Positions 33,582-44,739 of a stretch of 64,000 bases of DNA are shown in pieces. The position numbers and the translations under genes were made by a program. Numbering within the stretch: the stretch's first letter is position 1; each line of letters opens with the position of its first letter. The stretch is from Branchiostoma floridae (lineage: Eukaryota > Chordata > Leptocardii > Amphioxiformes > Branchiostomatidae). The stretch covers positions 12,970,382 through 13,034,381 of the forward strand of contig NC_049994.1 in the NCBI RefSeq assembly GCF_000003815.2, in the 5' to 3' direction. The notes under the pieces were generated by a model. It made no database searches. It was given only the letters and a program-made list of their open reading frames with translations, and was not told where the DNA came from.

Positions 33582-35970
33582 ATGAGTGTTCGCGGAGCGG
33601 TGGGCCTGGTCATGTTGGTCCTGACCTTGTTCTGCCTGTTCATGATGCTGTTCCTGGGCCACCTGGACCTATCCCGACCCCGGATCGCCCTGCTGAACGA
33701 CGTCCTGGCGGGCATACAACCCAGCCAGCGGGGAACGCAGAGAACTTTCCCGGTCCAGCAGACTGTATCACAGGAAACAGTCTTACCGGACACACGTACG
33801 GTCTCAACAAGGCGGACGGTGTACCCGAATGAGACCATGGCAGACATGGAGTCCGTGGCGCGGTCAATAGAGTATGAAGAAGAGCCTATTAACAAGGAGG
33901 ACCGACTGTTAGCGATAAAGCAAAGGTGGGAGTACTATGCTGGTAACGATTACGGTGAGGAGGGGGGACAGTTCGGCAACCAATCGGGGCTAAGCGGCGA
34001 CCCGGCCCGTCGGCTAACTGTGGTGGTGTTTGCTCAGATGCGTACGGGGTCCTCCTTCACCGGGCAGCTCTTAAACCAGAACCCCTCCTTCTGGTATATG
34101 TTCGAGCCGCTCTGGCACCTGAATCACGCACAGAACTTTGTCTACAAACCGATTCCAGTGGTGAACGGCCGGGCCACGGTCCGCCTCACTAACGTTGCAT
34201 ACAGCAGGCCCCCTGAGTCCACGTACAGCAAGGTGCTCGGGGGCATCCTACGATGCGACTTCGGCCAGTTGATGAAATTCATCGGAAGAAAGGAACTTTT
34301 CGGCGCCAGGGGTAGCAAGGCTCTGCTACGATTCTGTGACGAAGTCTTGCACTATCCGCCTATTCGGTGCCCTTGGGTGCTGAAGCCTCAAACCTTACCC
34401 AAGGTGGTAAATTACTGCAAAAGGACACCCAACATGGCAGTGAAGACAATCCGAATTCAGGACATGACTTCCCTAGAATACTTACTGGGCGATCCTACAC
34501 TGGACTTAAAGATAGTCCATCTGGTAAGGGACCCACGAGCGGCAATTACGTCAAGACTATCTTTAAAGGGCCCACGCCATAGACCGAAGCTTCCTTTCCC
34601 TCCTCAAATTCTCAATGAGAGAGACATTAACAAACTTTGTGACTGGATCAAGAAAAACACTGTGACAACGGTAAGTGAACTTGAAGGATATTGCCTCACT
34701 TACAAAATTTCATCAGCCACATTCGGACTCCAGGAAGTATAGCGGTACCACTTCGGTGGTATCGCTAATGGAGATCCTAATAAAACAAACAAACAGCAAA
34801 CATCCGTTAATTGAGAATTAGTCTTTATACACAACCGATTAAAAATACGGTTCATGTAGACGGGAACGTCTGATGTACAGAAACAGTGTTGGACAATTGA
34901 CTTACAGCAAGAGAAAAAACATCTGAGATTGGTTAATTTGGTCATGATTGTGAAAATACTGGTAAAAGATACCTGTGGAAATGCAATATGGATTAGTTGT
35001 GAAAACGTTTGGTTTCTTGTTGGTATTGCTGAGATATGACAAGGGGCCGGGGAACCTTTCAGTAATAAGTTGATAAAAGCACTAATATATTAATGTACTG
35101 TTAGATAAAGTTTTAATATCTAACATAGGAATGTTTAAACTTCAACAACCTTCCACGGGCTGACCTTTAGCTGTAATACTTGTCATCGCTGGGTGGCGCT
35201 ACAGCAAGAAGTGTACGGGCTCAAACGTGACTAAGCTTCAATCCCCCTCATCCCAACTTCTCCAGTCATATATCGAGATGGCAGGGATAAAAACTTAGCC
35301 ACGTTTGAGACCATGTTCTTCTTGCCACAGTGATGAAAGGTAGCATATTAAAGTGGCACTGGGAAAGGAATTGTTTTGTTTTGGTTTGTTTTGTTTATGT
35401 AAGTGGGTGGCGGCTGTCACGGTGTTTGTGTGTGTGTGTGTTCAATGTGGGAGTTGTCTACATATGAAATCATTATAGATAATGCTTAGGATTCAGATGG
35501 ATAGCAATTTTATCTTTAGTATAACTAGCTAACAAAGATTTTACCTTGTTGACATAGGATGAATCTCATGTTTGTGTCGCATTCAGGACGTGCCCTCCCC
35601 ATGGCGAGGCCGGTACACCCTGGTCCGATACGAGGACCTGGCAGAGCATCCCGAACTGATGACCAAAAAGCTGTACGACTTTCTGGGCGTGCCCCTGGAC
35701 GACGCGGTGCTCAGCTGGGTAAGAGAGAACACAAAAGGAGACGGCAAACCGCACGACCAGTTCAGCACCAAGCACCACGACGCCAACGCTACGGCCAAGA
35801 TCTGGAGGTACAGGTTGAGTTTTCCTGCCGTGGCCAAAGTACAGGAGATGTGCAGAGATGCCATGAAAATTGTGGGGTATAAAGAAGTGGACTCGTCGGA
35901 GGCATTGAGAGACTTAGAGACATCTTTAGTGGACAAAATCCCCGATAACGTCATTGCGATTCGACCATGA
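33582..35970 (+). CDS. Carbohydrate 6-O-sulfotransferase, CHST1/3/7-like (2 coding exons)
   Basis: Predicted Golgi type II membrane sulfotransferase that moves sulfate from PAPS to the 6-OH of Gal, GalNAc or GlcNAc in glycans. Coding exons are 33582-34670 (donor GTAAGT) and 35587-35970, both phase 0, giving 490 aa, close to CHST3/CHST7. Seen: a short cytosolic tail, one membrane segment at about residues 7-28, a stem with possible N-glycosylation sites, the 5'-phosphosulfate loop RTGSSF at residues 154-159 after a beta strand, FEPLWH, the 3'-phosphate motif HLVRDPRA near 313-320, and VRYEDL early in exon 2. The start is ATG 33582 (context caagATGA). A pyrimidine-rich acceptor ending at 33550 suggests an upstream 5'UTR exon, so the in-frame ORF extension upstream of 33551 is probably intronic. 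A polyA signal candidate AATAAA lies at 36442-36447. The exact acceptor sugar, and so the orthologue, cannot be decided here. Confidence 0.9.
34741..34795 (+). repeat. Hairpin plus taaaacaaac tail, probable LINE/SINE 3' end
   Basis: agcggtaccac-ttc-ggtggtatcgct forms a near-perfect hairpin inside the sulfotransferase intron, followed by taataaaacaaacaaacagc. This is the layout of many CR1/L2-type 3' ends. The body of the element is too diverged to define. Confidence 0.5.
35203..35327. repeat. Imperfect inverted repeat in the sulfotransferase intron
   Basis: gcaagaagtgtacgggctca and following bases (35204-35238) are inverted at about 35291-35326. It is probably a degenerate MITE. Confidence 0.5.
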
Positions 35971-36164
35971 TGATAAAGTCACATTTCCAAAACGATGCCC
36001 AATCGGGCTATTTTTTTAAAACTTTCGGTGGGGTCTTTTATGGCTGCCATTCAAAAGTGATATTTCCTAAATGCGATTATGTTAATTGATTGTGATCATG
36101 GTCAGAAGTCTGTTCCGTACATAAAAGGTTCTGGGAAGACCGATGCACCGTCTATCATAGGGGG

Positions 36165-36260
36165 ATAGGGAATATCTTTTTCCCAAACCAGTAATGTTTC
36201 TCACCTGCTCAGTGACGTTTCGATGACTGTCAGACACCTTTATCAGAGTTAATGACTGGT
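36165..36260. repeat. Dispersed repeat arm, cacctgctcagtgacgtttc family
   Basis: This block resembles the arm at 36577-36700 in order (cacctgct.agtgacgttt, ctgtcagacacctt, cagagttaatgactgg), so it is a further copy or half-copy of the same family. Confidence 0.55.
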
Positions 36261-36867
36261 TGTGTAAAAGAAAATTCAAATATTATCCTGTGATACCAAC
36301 GTGATGAAATTATTAAGGAAATGGAGTATTTTGCTACTGTATTTGATATGAGGACTGCAGATATCCAATTATCTTATACCAGACAACCTTTGCTACGTTA
36401 GGCCCCATTCCCACAAAGCGGAGGTTTCCCGATGAGTGACAAATAAACTGTTGGTTATTTAGGGATCACTAGAATACATTCGAGATGATTAAGAGTTCAC
36501 TGCTAGTTGAGGCATCTGTCCAATTTTAGATGTATAACGGCCTCCCAATGGTTTGGTCTTTTTCGAAAATAATTTCATCAGGTTGGTAGAATATGGGATA
36601 TTTCAGATTTCTTTTGCACAATCAGAATGGCTCTTAGTTACCTGCTGACGTTTTAATGCCTGTTAGACATCCTCCTCAGAGCTTTTTACTGGAGTTATCA
36701 GTCTCCAGTGGATTAAAAACGCAGTTTGGATAAGATAGTCAACCTCAGTGATGAACACTGGCGAGGGGGGTACAAACTCAGCCACGTTTGTGATTGTGTT
36801 CTCGCCGCAAAATCGCCACTTACATATAGCGGCGAGATGCAGAACTCCAGTTAAAAGCTCTGAGTAA

Positions 36868-38155
36868 AGGCCCCCTCTCACTTGACGTGCGGCACGCTTG
36901 CGGCATTGCTGCGTTCGAAAACGCAGATGTACCCCCACGGAACCTAGAGGTGCCGCAAGCAAACCTAGAGGTGCCGCAAGCAAACCTAGAAGTGCCGCTT
37001 GCAAGCGCGAAGTTTTTTAAAACGTTTAAAAATAACGCAAGTGGCAAGATGCCGCAACAGTGCCGCAACAGTGCCCCAACGGTGCCCCAACGGTGTCCCA
37101 ACAATGCCCCAACAGTGCCGCCACGATGCCCCAAACAGTATCAAGGATATATTTTGCCTATTTTACACCAAGAATCAAAAGTAAACATCATTTTATCACC
37201 GAAAAACTATTTTAGATGCATTTCTGATAATTTTACAGCGGTTTTCGATCCAGTTAAAACACTGCGAATNNNNNNNNNNNNNNNNNNNNNNNNNNNNNNN
37301 NNNNNNNNNNNNNNNNNNNNNNNNNNNNNNNNNNNNNNNNNNNNNNNNNNNNNNNNNNNNNNNNNNNNNGATTTATTTAATGGAAAGTAGGTCAGTATTT
37401 TATACTTGAAAACAAAAAATAAGTAACTGGTTTATCGATTAACCTACGGATGTAGAGATAAAGGTTATCGTACAACGTTCAAAAAGAAATTATTTATGTT
37501 GGATTATAACGAGTTTGCGTTTGCGTTATAACGTTACAAGCTAATCATTGCTGGTAGCCTGCCACCGATAAAATGTAAAATTGCAGTCATTCAGACCCAT
37601 GGGCCATATTTTTCTCACTTTTTACAAATATGATAGACTTAGACATCAATAGGCTGGCAAGCCATCCGCCGACAATGAAAATACTCAGCGTCATACAAAA
37701 AAAGTATGAAATATCAAACATTTTCATTTTAGAAATTTGCAAAATTGGTGAATAAACATATAAACATACATAATTACACATAACGTTACATGGTGCAAAA
37801 CGTACACATCGAATGAAATCTGGTATATAGTTCGTGTCCGTTCATTTGGGTCATTTCCTTTACTGTAAAAGTCTTTCAAGGTTATTTATAGCATATGTAC
37901 CATATAATTCATTATCATAAGGGAAATCTTTTCATTATAAATCTCATTTTGGGGCATTCTCATCATTTTACGGTGATTTTTCATAAATTGACAACGCTGC
38001 AATTGTCAATAACATGTTCATTTAGTCTAGAAACGCAACGGTGCCGCACGTCAGTGTGAGTGCAAGACAAAATCGGCGAAATTAACACAACAGTGCCGCA
38101 GTGAACGAACGCAGCAATGCCGCAAGCGTGCCGCACGTCAAGTGAGAGGGGGCCT
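36868..38155. mobile_element. Inner DNA transposon (non-autonomous) with 49-bp perfect ends
   Basis: The terminal 49 bp are perfect inverted copies, beginning AGGCCCCCTCTCACTTGACG. The sub-terminal region holds three 21-bp repeats (36940-37002, ...cctagaggtgccgcaagc) and an array of about 12-bp tgccgcaacag-like units (about 37048-37135). Repeated gccgca motifs near both ends suggest transposase binding sites. A 100-N gap (37270-37369) hides part of the interior, and no transposase is seen in the visible part. It is related to the element at 19993-20230. Confidence 0.8.
37270..37369. other. Assembly gap (100 N)
   Basis: Exactly 100 N inside the inner transposon at 36868-38155. 100 is a conventional placeholder, so the true size is unknown. 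Confidence 1.
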
Positions 38156-38247
38156 GAAGATGCCTGACCGTGAGACATCAAAACGTCAGCAAGTAAGAGG
38201 CATACTTGTTATGCAAAAGAAATCTCTAATATGCTGGTTTCGTCTTT

Positions 38248-40628
38248 GTGGAAGCAAAACTTTTTATGACATCCATGGAAATGTTGGTGATATTCTATTT
38301 TTTTTGCTGATCAGTGGAAATGTTCTTCACTCAGTCTTTCTGATGCCATCGGCACCATTGTATACGATATATAGGGTCGACGTTATTTATCGACCTCGTC
38401 AGTACCATGCCATAGCCCAAACGTGCCATGACGTGACATGTAAAGGAGAGGATATCCAGTGTGTCATACTTGTATGTATTGCAAAACGTAATGTGATATT
38501 CATGCAATGCACGGATTTTCCCAATTCTTCGTTAGGTATATGATATTATATGTATACATGAAGAAGTTACTACAAATCTTCAAATTATTATGCAACCTTT
38601 ATAAGGTACAAAAGATACGTATACCTGCGGTTAAGCAGGAGGTGATGAGATATGTATGAATTTTCTCATATTTTTTTAATCTTTGACACATTGTTCAGAA
38701 CTGTAATGCTTGCTACTCTCTAGTCATGATCACTACATATCTCTTCTACCTATACTCAACATCTGTTGATCCTTAACCTCACGCAAAGACGGGCTTTGGA
38801 CTATATTCAGTGCTAAACTGAGCACGAGACAGAGACAGTTTAAAAACAAATACACATGAACATGTATTTTGAACAGTTTTAACTGTGGATACGTCGTTTC
38901 TGCGCAATAAAGCTTTAAGGTTCATGATGGCTGTTTGGTTTATGTAACACCACTCTTTCTTACAGTTCACACACGATGAAACATATAGCTATTGATTTGT
39001 CCAAGGGAAATATAGACCGATCGATTCAATGTTAAGGTATATATATAAGAACCTAGTAAGAAGCCTGAATAAAGTGGCACAAATCAAAATAACCAAACAA
39101 TGAGAAAGATTTAACATTACTGAAATCTTTTTGAAGAGGTGTGACGGGCAACGGAATTGGACGCAACTGGGTAATTACACAAAATGGACCGATCCTGAAG
39201 CCCTGTGGCTCTCGCTCTCACAATACCTATACCAAGGAGAAAAGCTCCTTGCCTATACTCGGTGGGTGAAGTCTTCAACAAAGAGTAGCATAGCATTTTT
39301 ATTTGACCATTTCTGTTCAACTGGGGCTATTTTTGACGGAGGTGATCGAAACAGAATAGGGGGTTATATCTGGTTCTATTTGTTCGATATGACGTTCGAT
39401 TGGGATCGGTCCATTGCAGAGCGGTATGATAAATACAGGGGAATAATAGATACCAATAGTTTTTAACCAAGTCTAAGATAACATAAAGCACCGCACGAAG
39501 AGGGTATGCTATTATTTTCATATCGATGATTAGATAACTGTATTTCTGTCCTCACCCGTTATAACCCTGAGTTCAAGGCCAAGCTTATATTCTCCCAGGG
39601 TCTTAGTGTTTGCATACACAACATTTCACAGTTTCTACAATATGGATTTCCTGACAGAGTAGGTCTCTGGAGGCGCCACTGTTAACATAAATCAATGTGA
39701 AGTTACATTAGGCAACAACGCCATTGGCACCTTTTCAAAATCCCCAACGGTAGAGCTTATGAAATATAGCAAGTAGCTGACTTCATTTCAAGAAGGCCAT
39801 ACATTGATACTATCTTAGGGAAGATATGGATACACGATATCCAGATGTATCGCTGAAGGATCTTCAGATCGCAGTTAAGGTTAGACGATCTGGAATATTT
39901 CATTTCGTAGACATCATCTTCAAAATATTCATATTTCACCCCTGTACTTAATTTTAGACATAATATACACAAGACATGAACAGCATTACATATATCAGTG
40001 GTACGGTAACGAATACCTTCTATACCGAACTCTAGAAGACAGAAACTCGTTGAATACCGTCGTTGCCTGTTTGTTACTTGATTAAATGTTGAAACGCATA
40101 ACAAAGGCAAATGAGCAGAAAAGAACATGTTTGGCGCATGGTGGGTATTTGGTAGTCTCTATCAGACTGACTACACTGGCTATCATAGGGAGAATAATAT
40201 AACAGGGGAGTTTTGCTGCCGGAAGAGTTGGTCTCCGGAGGGGAAACATAATCCTTAGCATGGACTGACTCCCCTGGCCAATTTTCCGATTTTCATGCCG
40301 AATTCTACGATCGGCGCACCCCCGTAAGAAGGCCTGGTGGAGGCTAGGTATTCAGGTATTCCAACATGCTACCACCATATCAAAAATGTCGGTCGCTCTC
40401 CCAACTATACGGCATGGTTGGTGAATCGTGACTTAGCCAAACTCTTCTACAAAGTGTAATTACAGGAAATCGGTGGATTTCCTTATCATTAACCGAAATC
40501 GTGATCCGCCAGACGTGCGTGCAAAAGAAGTCTAATACAGCGGCAATGATCGCATAGTTGATAGTGGGATACTGGGCACAGAATCTAAGCGCAGCCGTCT
40601 TGATTGGATCAAGGATGTTCAATAAATG
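38248..40628. other. No gene recognised
   Basis: Short frames only. The 111-codon frame at 39131-39466 and the 123-codon minus frame at 39757-40128 show no family motif. Confidence 0.4.
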
Positions 40629-40827
40629 AGGGTCTGCATGGGGAGTTCCGACAACGATTTACGCTGAATTTAAAAGAACCCCCTACGTATTACGCTAAAT
40701 CAAGGAAGGCAATTACGCTAAATTTGGTCGCCTCGCTACGAATTACGTAGATAAGATGGTTTTCCCTACGAATTACGGGAAATAAAATTGGCTGCCTACG
40801 CCTTACGTAAAAGAGCATGCAGACCCT
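40629..40827. mobile_element. MITE with AGGGTCTGCATG ends and an internal TTACG array
   Basis: Inverted ends AGGGTCTGCATG (40629-40640) and CATGCAGACCCT (40816-40827). The 8-bp flanks AATAAATG and CATAAATG match at 7 of 8 positions, fitting a hAT-type 8-bp duplication (other cut points are possible). The interior has about six units of the kind cctacgaattacgctaaat spaced about 30 bp apart. Confidence 0.7.
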
Positions 40828-41879
40828 CATAAATGGACAGCACAGCCTTCTCCGATCATGTCCTCCAACGACCTTGAAAGATCGATACACATTCCTGTTA
40901 TTAGTCAACCGTATGTATCAATGTACACTTTTCCTACGAAGAATGGCTAACATTGATGTAAAGCCCCTAAATTTGCACCAGGAAATGCCAGCGGACGCGG
41001 GCCGCCCATACCGGCCCAATCAGTCCGCGGAACCAAGATGGTACTTAAGATACAGCTCCGTGAGTGGGACTAAGAAGGATGCAGAGATAAGAAGGCCTGC
41101 GCGTCTTAAAGTGCCTCGACTTCGATCTGCAGGAAGCAAGGCTACCCATCACCAATGTATATGGGGTGGAGGAACATGTATGGTGATTTAGATAAGAGCC
41201 GTGCCATTTACTGTAAGACGTTTTACTCTCAGGAAGAAGTGGACGAACTAGAAGAATTTGGTGATTGATTTTAGGTGTCACGTATTTCTCTGAGAAGTCA
41301 CCTAACTCACAGCAGTGCTCAAGCAGATGAATATCCCATATTTGAAGGTTTTGTGTCACACAGTCATTTTAGCTAGAACTATGGAAATGTGTCAGTCACC
41401 TTCCTGTTTGGCTAATACTTAAAGGTAAAAGACGTCTGGGTTGCTACATTCTTTACAATTCTGGGGGGTTCAAAAATCCCAAAATTAAAGTGGACGGGTG
41501 GAAATTACGTGTACATCATCGAGAGAGACTAGTTACAATTTGCTAATCACCCCCTCCTGAGTTACTTCTGAAAGTGGAATAACTTCTCAAGGGCTTCACT
41601 CAACACTGGCAACATTTGTGATTCTATATTGTTTAGTCTAGATTATTTCGTGAGCTTAGCAATGGACCGCCATCTTTTATAGAACTGGGGCGGGGCTGAT
41701 ACCTACTTCCAACCACCTTTGACCCATTGCTCACGTCACACTTCAATGAGGTCGCGTTTTCGAAGTAATCGGGTCTTCAGTCATCCTGAAGAACACTAGA
41801 GCGCTGGTCTAAAATTCATGTTCAGTGAGTCAAATCTTTACGTCGGAAAATTTTGTCATTTACCCATTTTCCACAATGT

Positions 41880-42030
41880 TGTATGCAAATGATAATCATA
41901 GTCATAATAATAATCTTTTGTATTTTGCCAGCCAGTAGGTACCCAATGAGTAATGAGGCTGTTTAACGTGGCCGAGGCACCTCCTCGAACACGTGACCCC
42001 CGTTTTACGTCCCTCCCGGAAGACGACTTC
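41880..42030 (-). mobile_element. Probable SINE/LINE 3' end, minus orientation
   Basis: Read on the minus strand, a GC-rich block (ggacgtaaaacgggggtcac ... ggaggtgcctcggccacg) runs into cattactcattgggtacctac and then aaaagattattattatgact, a trinucleotide tail. The layout is that of a short retroposon 3' end. The family is unassigned. Confidence 0.45.
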
Positions 42031-42077
42031 GTGGAATAACCATGCTTGGTCCGGCTAAAAACGCAGATGAACTTTCC

Positions 42078-42222
42078 TAGCCTCTACCAGGCTCCGTGGA
42101 TCGGTAGAATCATTATCCTCACCACGTACCCTTCTGGCCGGCTAACTCCCCTAGCGTACTATAGATTTTATTTGTCCAATTCTACAATTTGACCACCGAT
42201 CCACGAAGCCTGGTAGAGTCTA
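42078..42222. mobile_element. MITE with 30-bp ends and 9-bp target duplication
   Basis: Ends TAGCCTCTACCAGGCTCCGT and TAGACTCTACCAGGCTTCGT are inverted copies extending about 30 bp. GAACTTTCC flanks both sides exactly (42069-42077, 42223-42231). The element is 145 bp and non-coding. Confidence 0.8.
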
Positions 42223-42231
42223 GAACTTTCC

Positions 42232-42831
42232 TGCCACTTTAGATTCTGCACATAGTCTGAAACCAAATATTCCTTACACGTCAAAAAGGTCTTACCGCTA
42301 ACTTGTCCCTTAAGCGGAAGCATTAAGAATGCTTTTACTGGATTTTTTGTCATCGCAAGCACAAATGGTATTTCATTATGACGATAAAAGCACAGCCAAG
42401 TACCTCTGCAAATACCTATAAAGTGTTTTCTGACCGGGGTAACTAAATAATGTATGGTACGATCCTTGTAGGCATGCATGAACTTAGTAAAAGCTACCAT
42501 TTGTGTCTTCTGTGTGCATCGATGAACGCCGTGGGTGTTCTCTCATTACGCAAACCACACACTCGGCATGCACAACTTGTTCTAACGGTAACAGGGCTTC
42601 CAGACAGTTACCGATAGCTGTGCGCATGTAGGTGCTAATGGTTAGGAGGAAAATGTAATGGAGAACCACAAGATGAAGAATAGTGCCCATGTTGGTAGTA
42701 AATTAGTATTATTTTCCCCATTGAATAACCAACATATCTGTACAGATTAGAGAGGATACGAGACAAGGGAGGATACGAGACAAGAGAGGATACCAATTAT
42801 GGATAAACGATTGTGTGTTTGTATGTATGTA

Positions 42832-42870
<39 letters not shown>

Positions 42871-44178
42871 ACTGCTACTTATCATCTAAGGGCGCGTGTT
42901 GAGTATTGCCAGTTTAGTCGCTGCTGTGCTCAAAACTGCACTTCATGTTCCCGTTCACATAAATCCCTACGCAAAGATTGTTCAATACTTGAGACAGCCT
43001 GCTTACCTTTCTTCTTCACTTCACAAGAGACGCCAAGCGGTTTCATTTGGGGCTGCAAGACAAGAAAACCAATTGCATGCTTTTTCATCAATTCTGTATA
43101 GCTATGATGGCTTCAGAATGCCACATAAATTCGTAATGAAATCGTTAAGACTCTCCCCATATTGCCAATCACATGCATCTACTCTGTAGATGCCCTCGTT
43201 CTAGACATGTGATCATAAGTTTGGGTGGGGGGGCGACACAACATTCTGTGGTAACATAGTAACAAGCGGCGAATATGTGGATATTTCTCGTTTCGACTCT
43301 GCAGCGCGCTTCCTTTAAACCTTTATAAGACTACACTGATCTAACCTTACTTCCTAGCCTTGACAGCATACAGTCATACACACTCATACAGTCCAATCTC
43401 ATTCAGCATAACATCGCAGTAAGTGCTTGTTTTACCTTTCTGTCCTGTCATGGTTTGTCTCTCCCGCCACAAGCTTAGTGGGCTGAACCATTCAAAATGA
43501 AGGGGTGATAATTTCGAAGTTAAGATTTGCATAATAACTTTTATCACGTGCGTCATCACTTAGGTTATCCACATACAAAAAACACTTTAAGGGGCTTGAA
43601 CATACAACATATACCCTCTGCCACAAGTCATCTACCACTGAAAAATCATAACCATAGTATGTCTCAGAAAGCTACCAGGGGTAATTAACAAACTTGACCT
43701 ACATTTTTCTGACCCCTGCCCTACTACCAAATATCATAAGCATCCATCCATGGCTTCTTCGGTCATACTGTTCACACATAGACGGACACACAAAATACTA
43801 TAACCTTCTTTGCAGAGGTAAAAAAACTCACTTATAGTTTTCAACACCCACCCCTACCGACACCCCCCACTCCCCGCGCCTGATCGTGCATAGGGCAGTG
43901 CCCATCTGTTTCCGTAGCCCTGGGCCACACAACGCAATAACTACAGCAGGAGGCTAGTCCACTGGTAGTGGTGTGTGTTCAACTTTCATACTCTTTCCCG
44001 AATGCTGAGTGCTAAGCAGAGAAAGCAGCATGTACCATTTTTAAAGTCTTTTGGTATGACTCGACCGGGAATATGTTAATCAATCTTGCTGTCTGTTAAC
44101 TAGTAGAAAGTGCATTGATAACAAAAGAAATATTTCTTCAAATAAAAACAAAAGTGTGTTTCATTTTGTTATCAAAAC
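42232..44178. other. No gene recognised; (TG)n at 42837-42868
   Basis: A TG microsatellite and AT-rich DNA. The minus-strand POFUT2 3'UTR may extend down to about 44160 from the right. Confidence 0.45.
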
Positions 44179-44739
44179 TTTATTGCATTGAACAAATGTG
44201 CCTTTGTTTACACTATGAGTAACTATGGTGATGAAGTAATATCTAAATATTATAAATATTGTCGGAACTCAGGCTGAAGACATTTCCATTTCATTAGCGA
44301 GTAGTATTGCAAATATAACCTTTAAAATACAGGACAATAACAAGAAAATACTGCACATACCGTATCAAACACCAATCAAAACAATAAATATAAAATGCAA
44401 TGTTGGACAGGGGAATCATTTTCCAAAAATGACTTTACATAATACAGTAAATTTCTGATACGGCATTTTTTAAATATACAAATGCTAGATAATTGGTCTT
44501 TATTGCATTTGCATGTATACAGGTTTGGCATTCTGTTGAATAAGTTGTGACAAAATCACTTGAACTTGTTGGTTTTAATCTGTTCAGAACAACCCCTGTT
44601 AAGCACCACTATGAAATAAACATATGATATAAAGGTTTGACCACCAGGGAAAATATACCCCCGGATATTCTAAAGAAACTGCTATTACAAAAGTCCATTC
44701 TTTCCTAATATGATAACTATAGCAATAAAATATTTGTCG

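Larger units (their letters stand above)
36577..38247. mobile_element. Outer inverted-repeat element, split by a younger insertion
   Basis: The left arm is 36577-36700. The right arm is in two pieces, 36845-36867 and 38156-38247, separated by the element at 36868-38155. Shared arm blocks are agatttcttttgca, ctgctgacgtttt and cagagcttttaactggagtt. Before the insertion this was a roughly 380-bp MITE-like element. Confidence 0.7.

Noticed and set aside
34671-34742. Coding continuation past the first sulfotransferase exon
   Set aside because: A perfect GTAAGT donor at 34671 and a homologous second exon at 35587 show this is intron. The frame runs into a retroposon-like hairpin.
36940-37135. CRISPR-like repeat array
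   Set aside because: The 21-bp and 12-bp repeats are directly adjacent without unique spacers and lie in a eukaryotic transposon.
36887-37390. 167-codon frame
   Set aside because: It runs through transposon sub-terminal repeats and then through 100 N.
36868-38155. Clear target duplication for the inner transposon
   Set aside because: The flanks gctctgagta and tgaagatgcc do not give a convincing match, and the homologous intact arm of the outer element does not resolve it.
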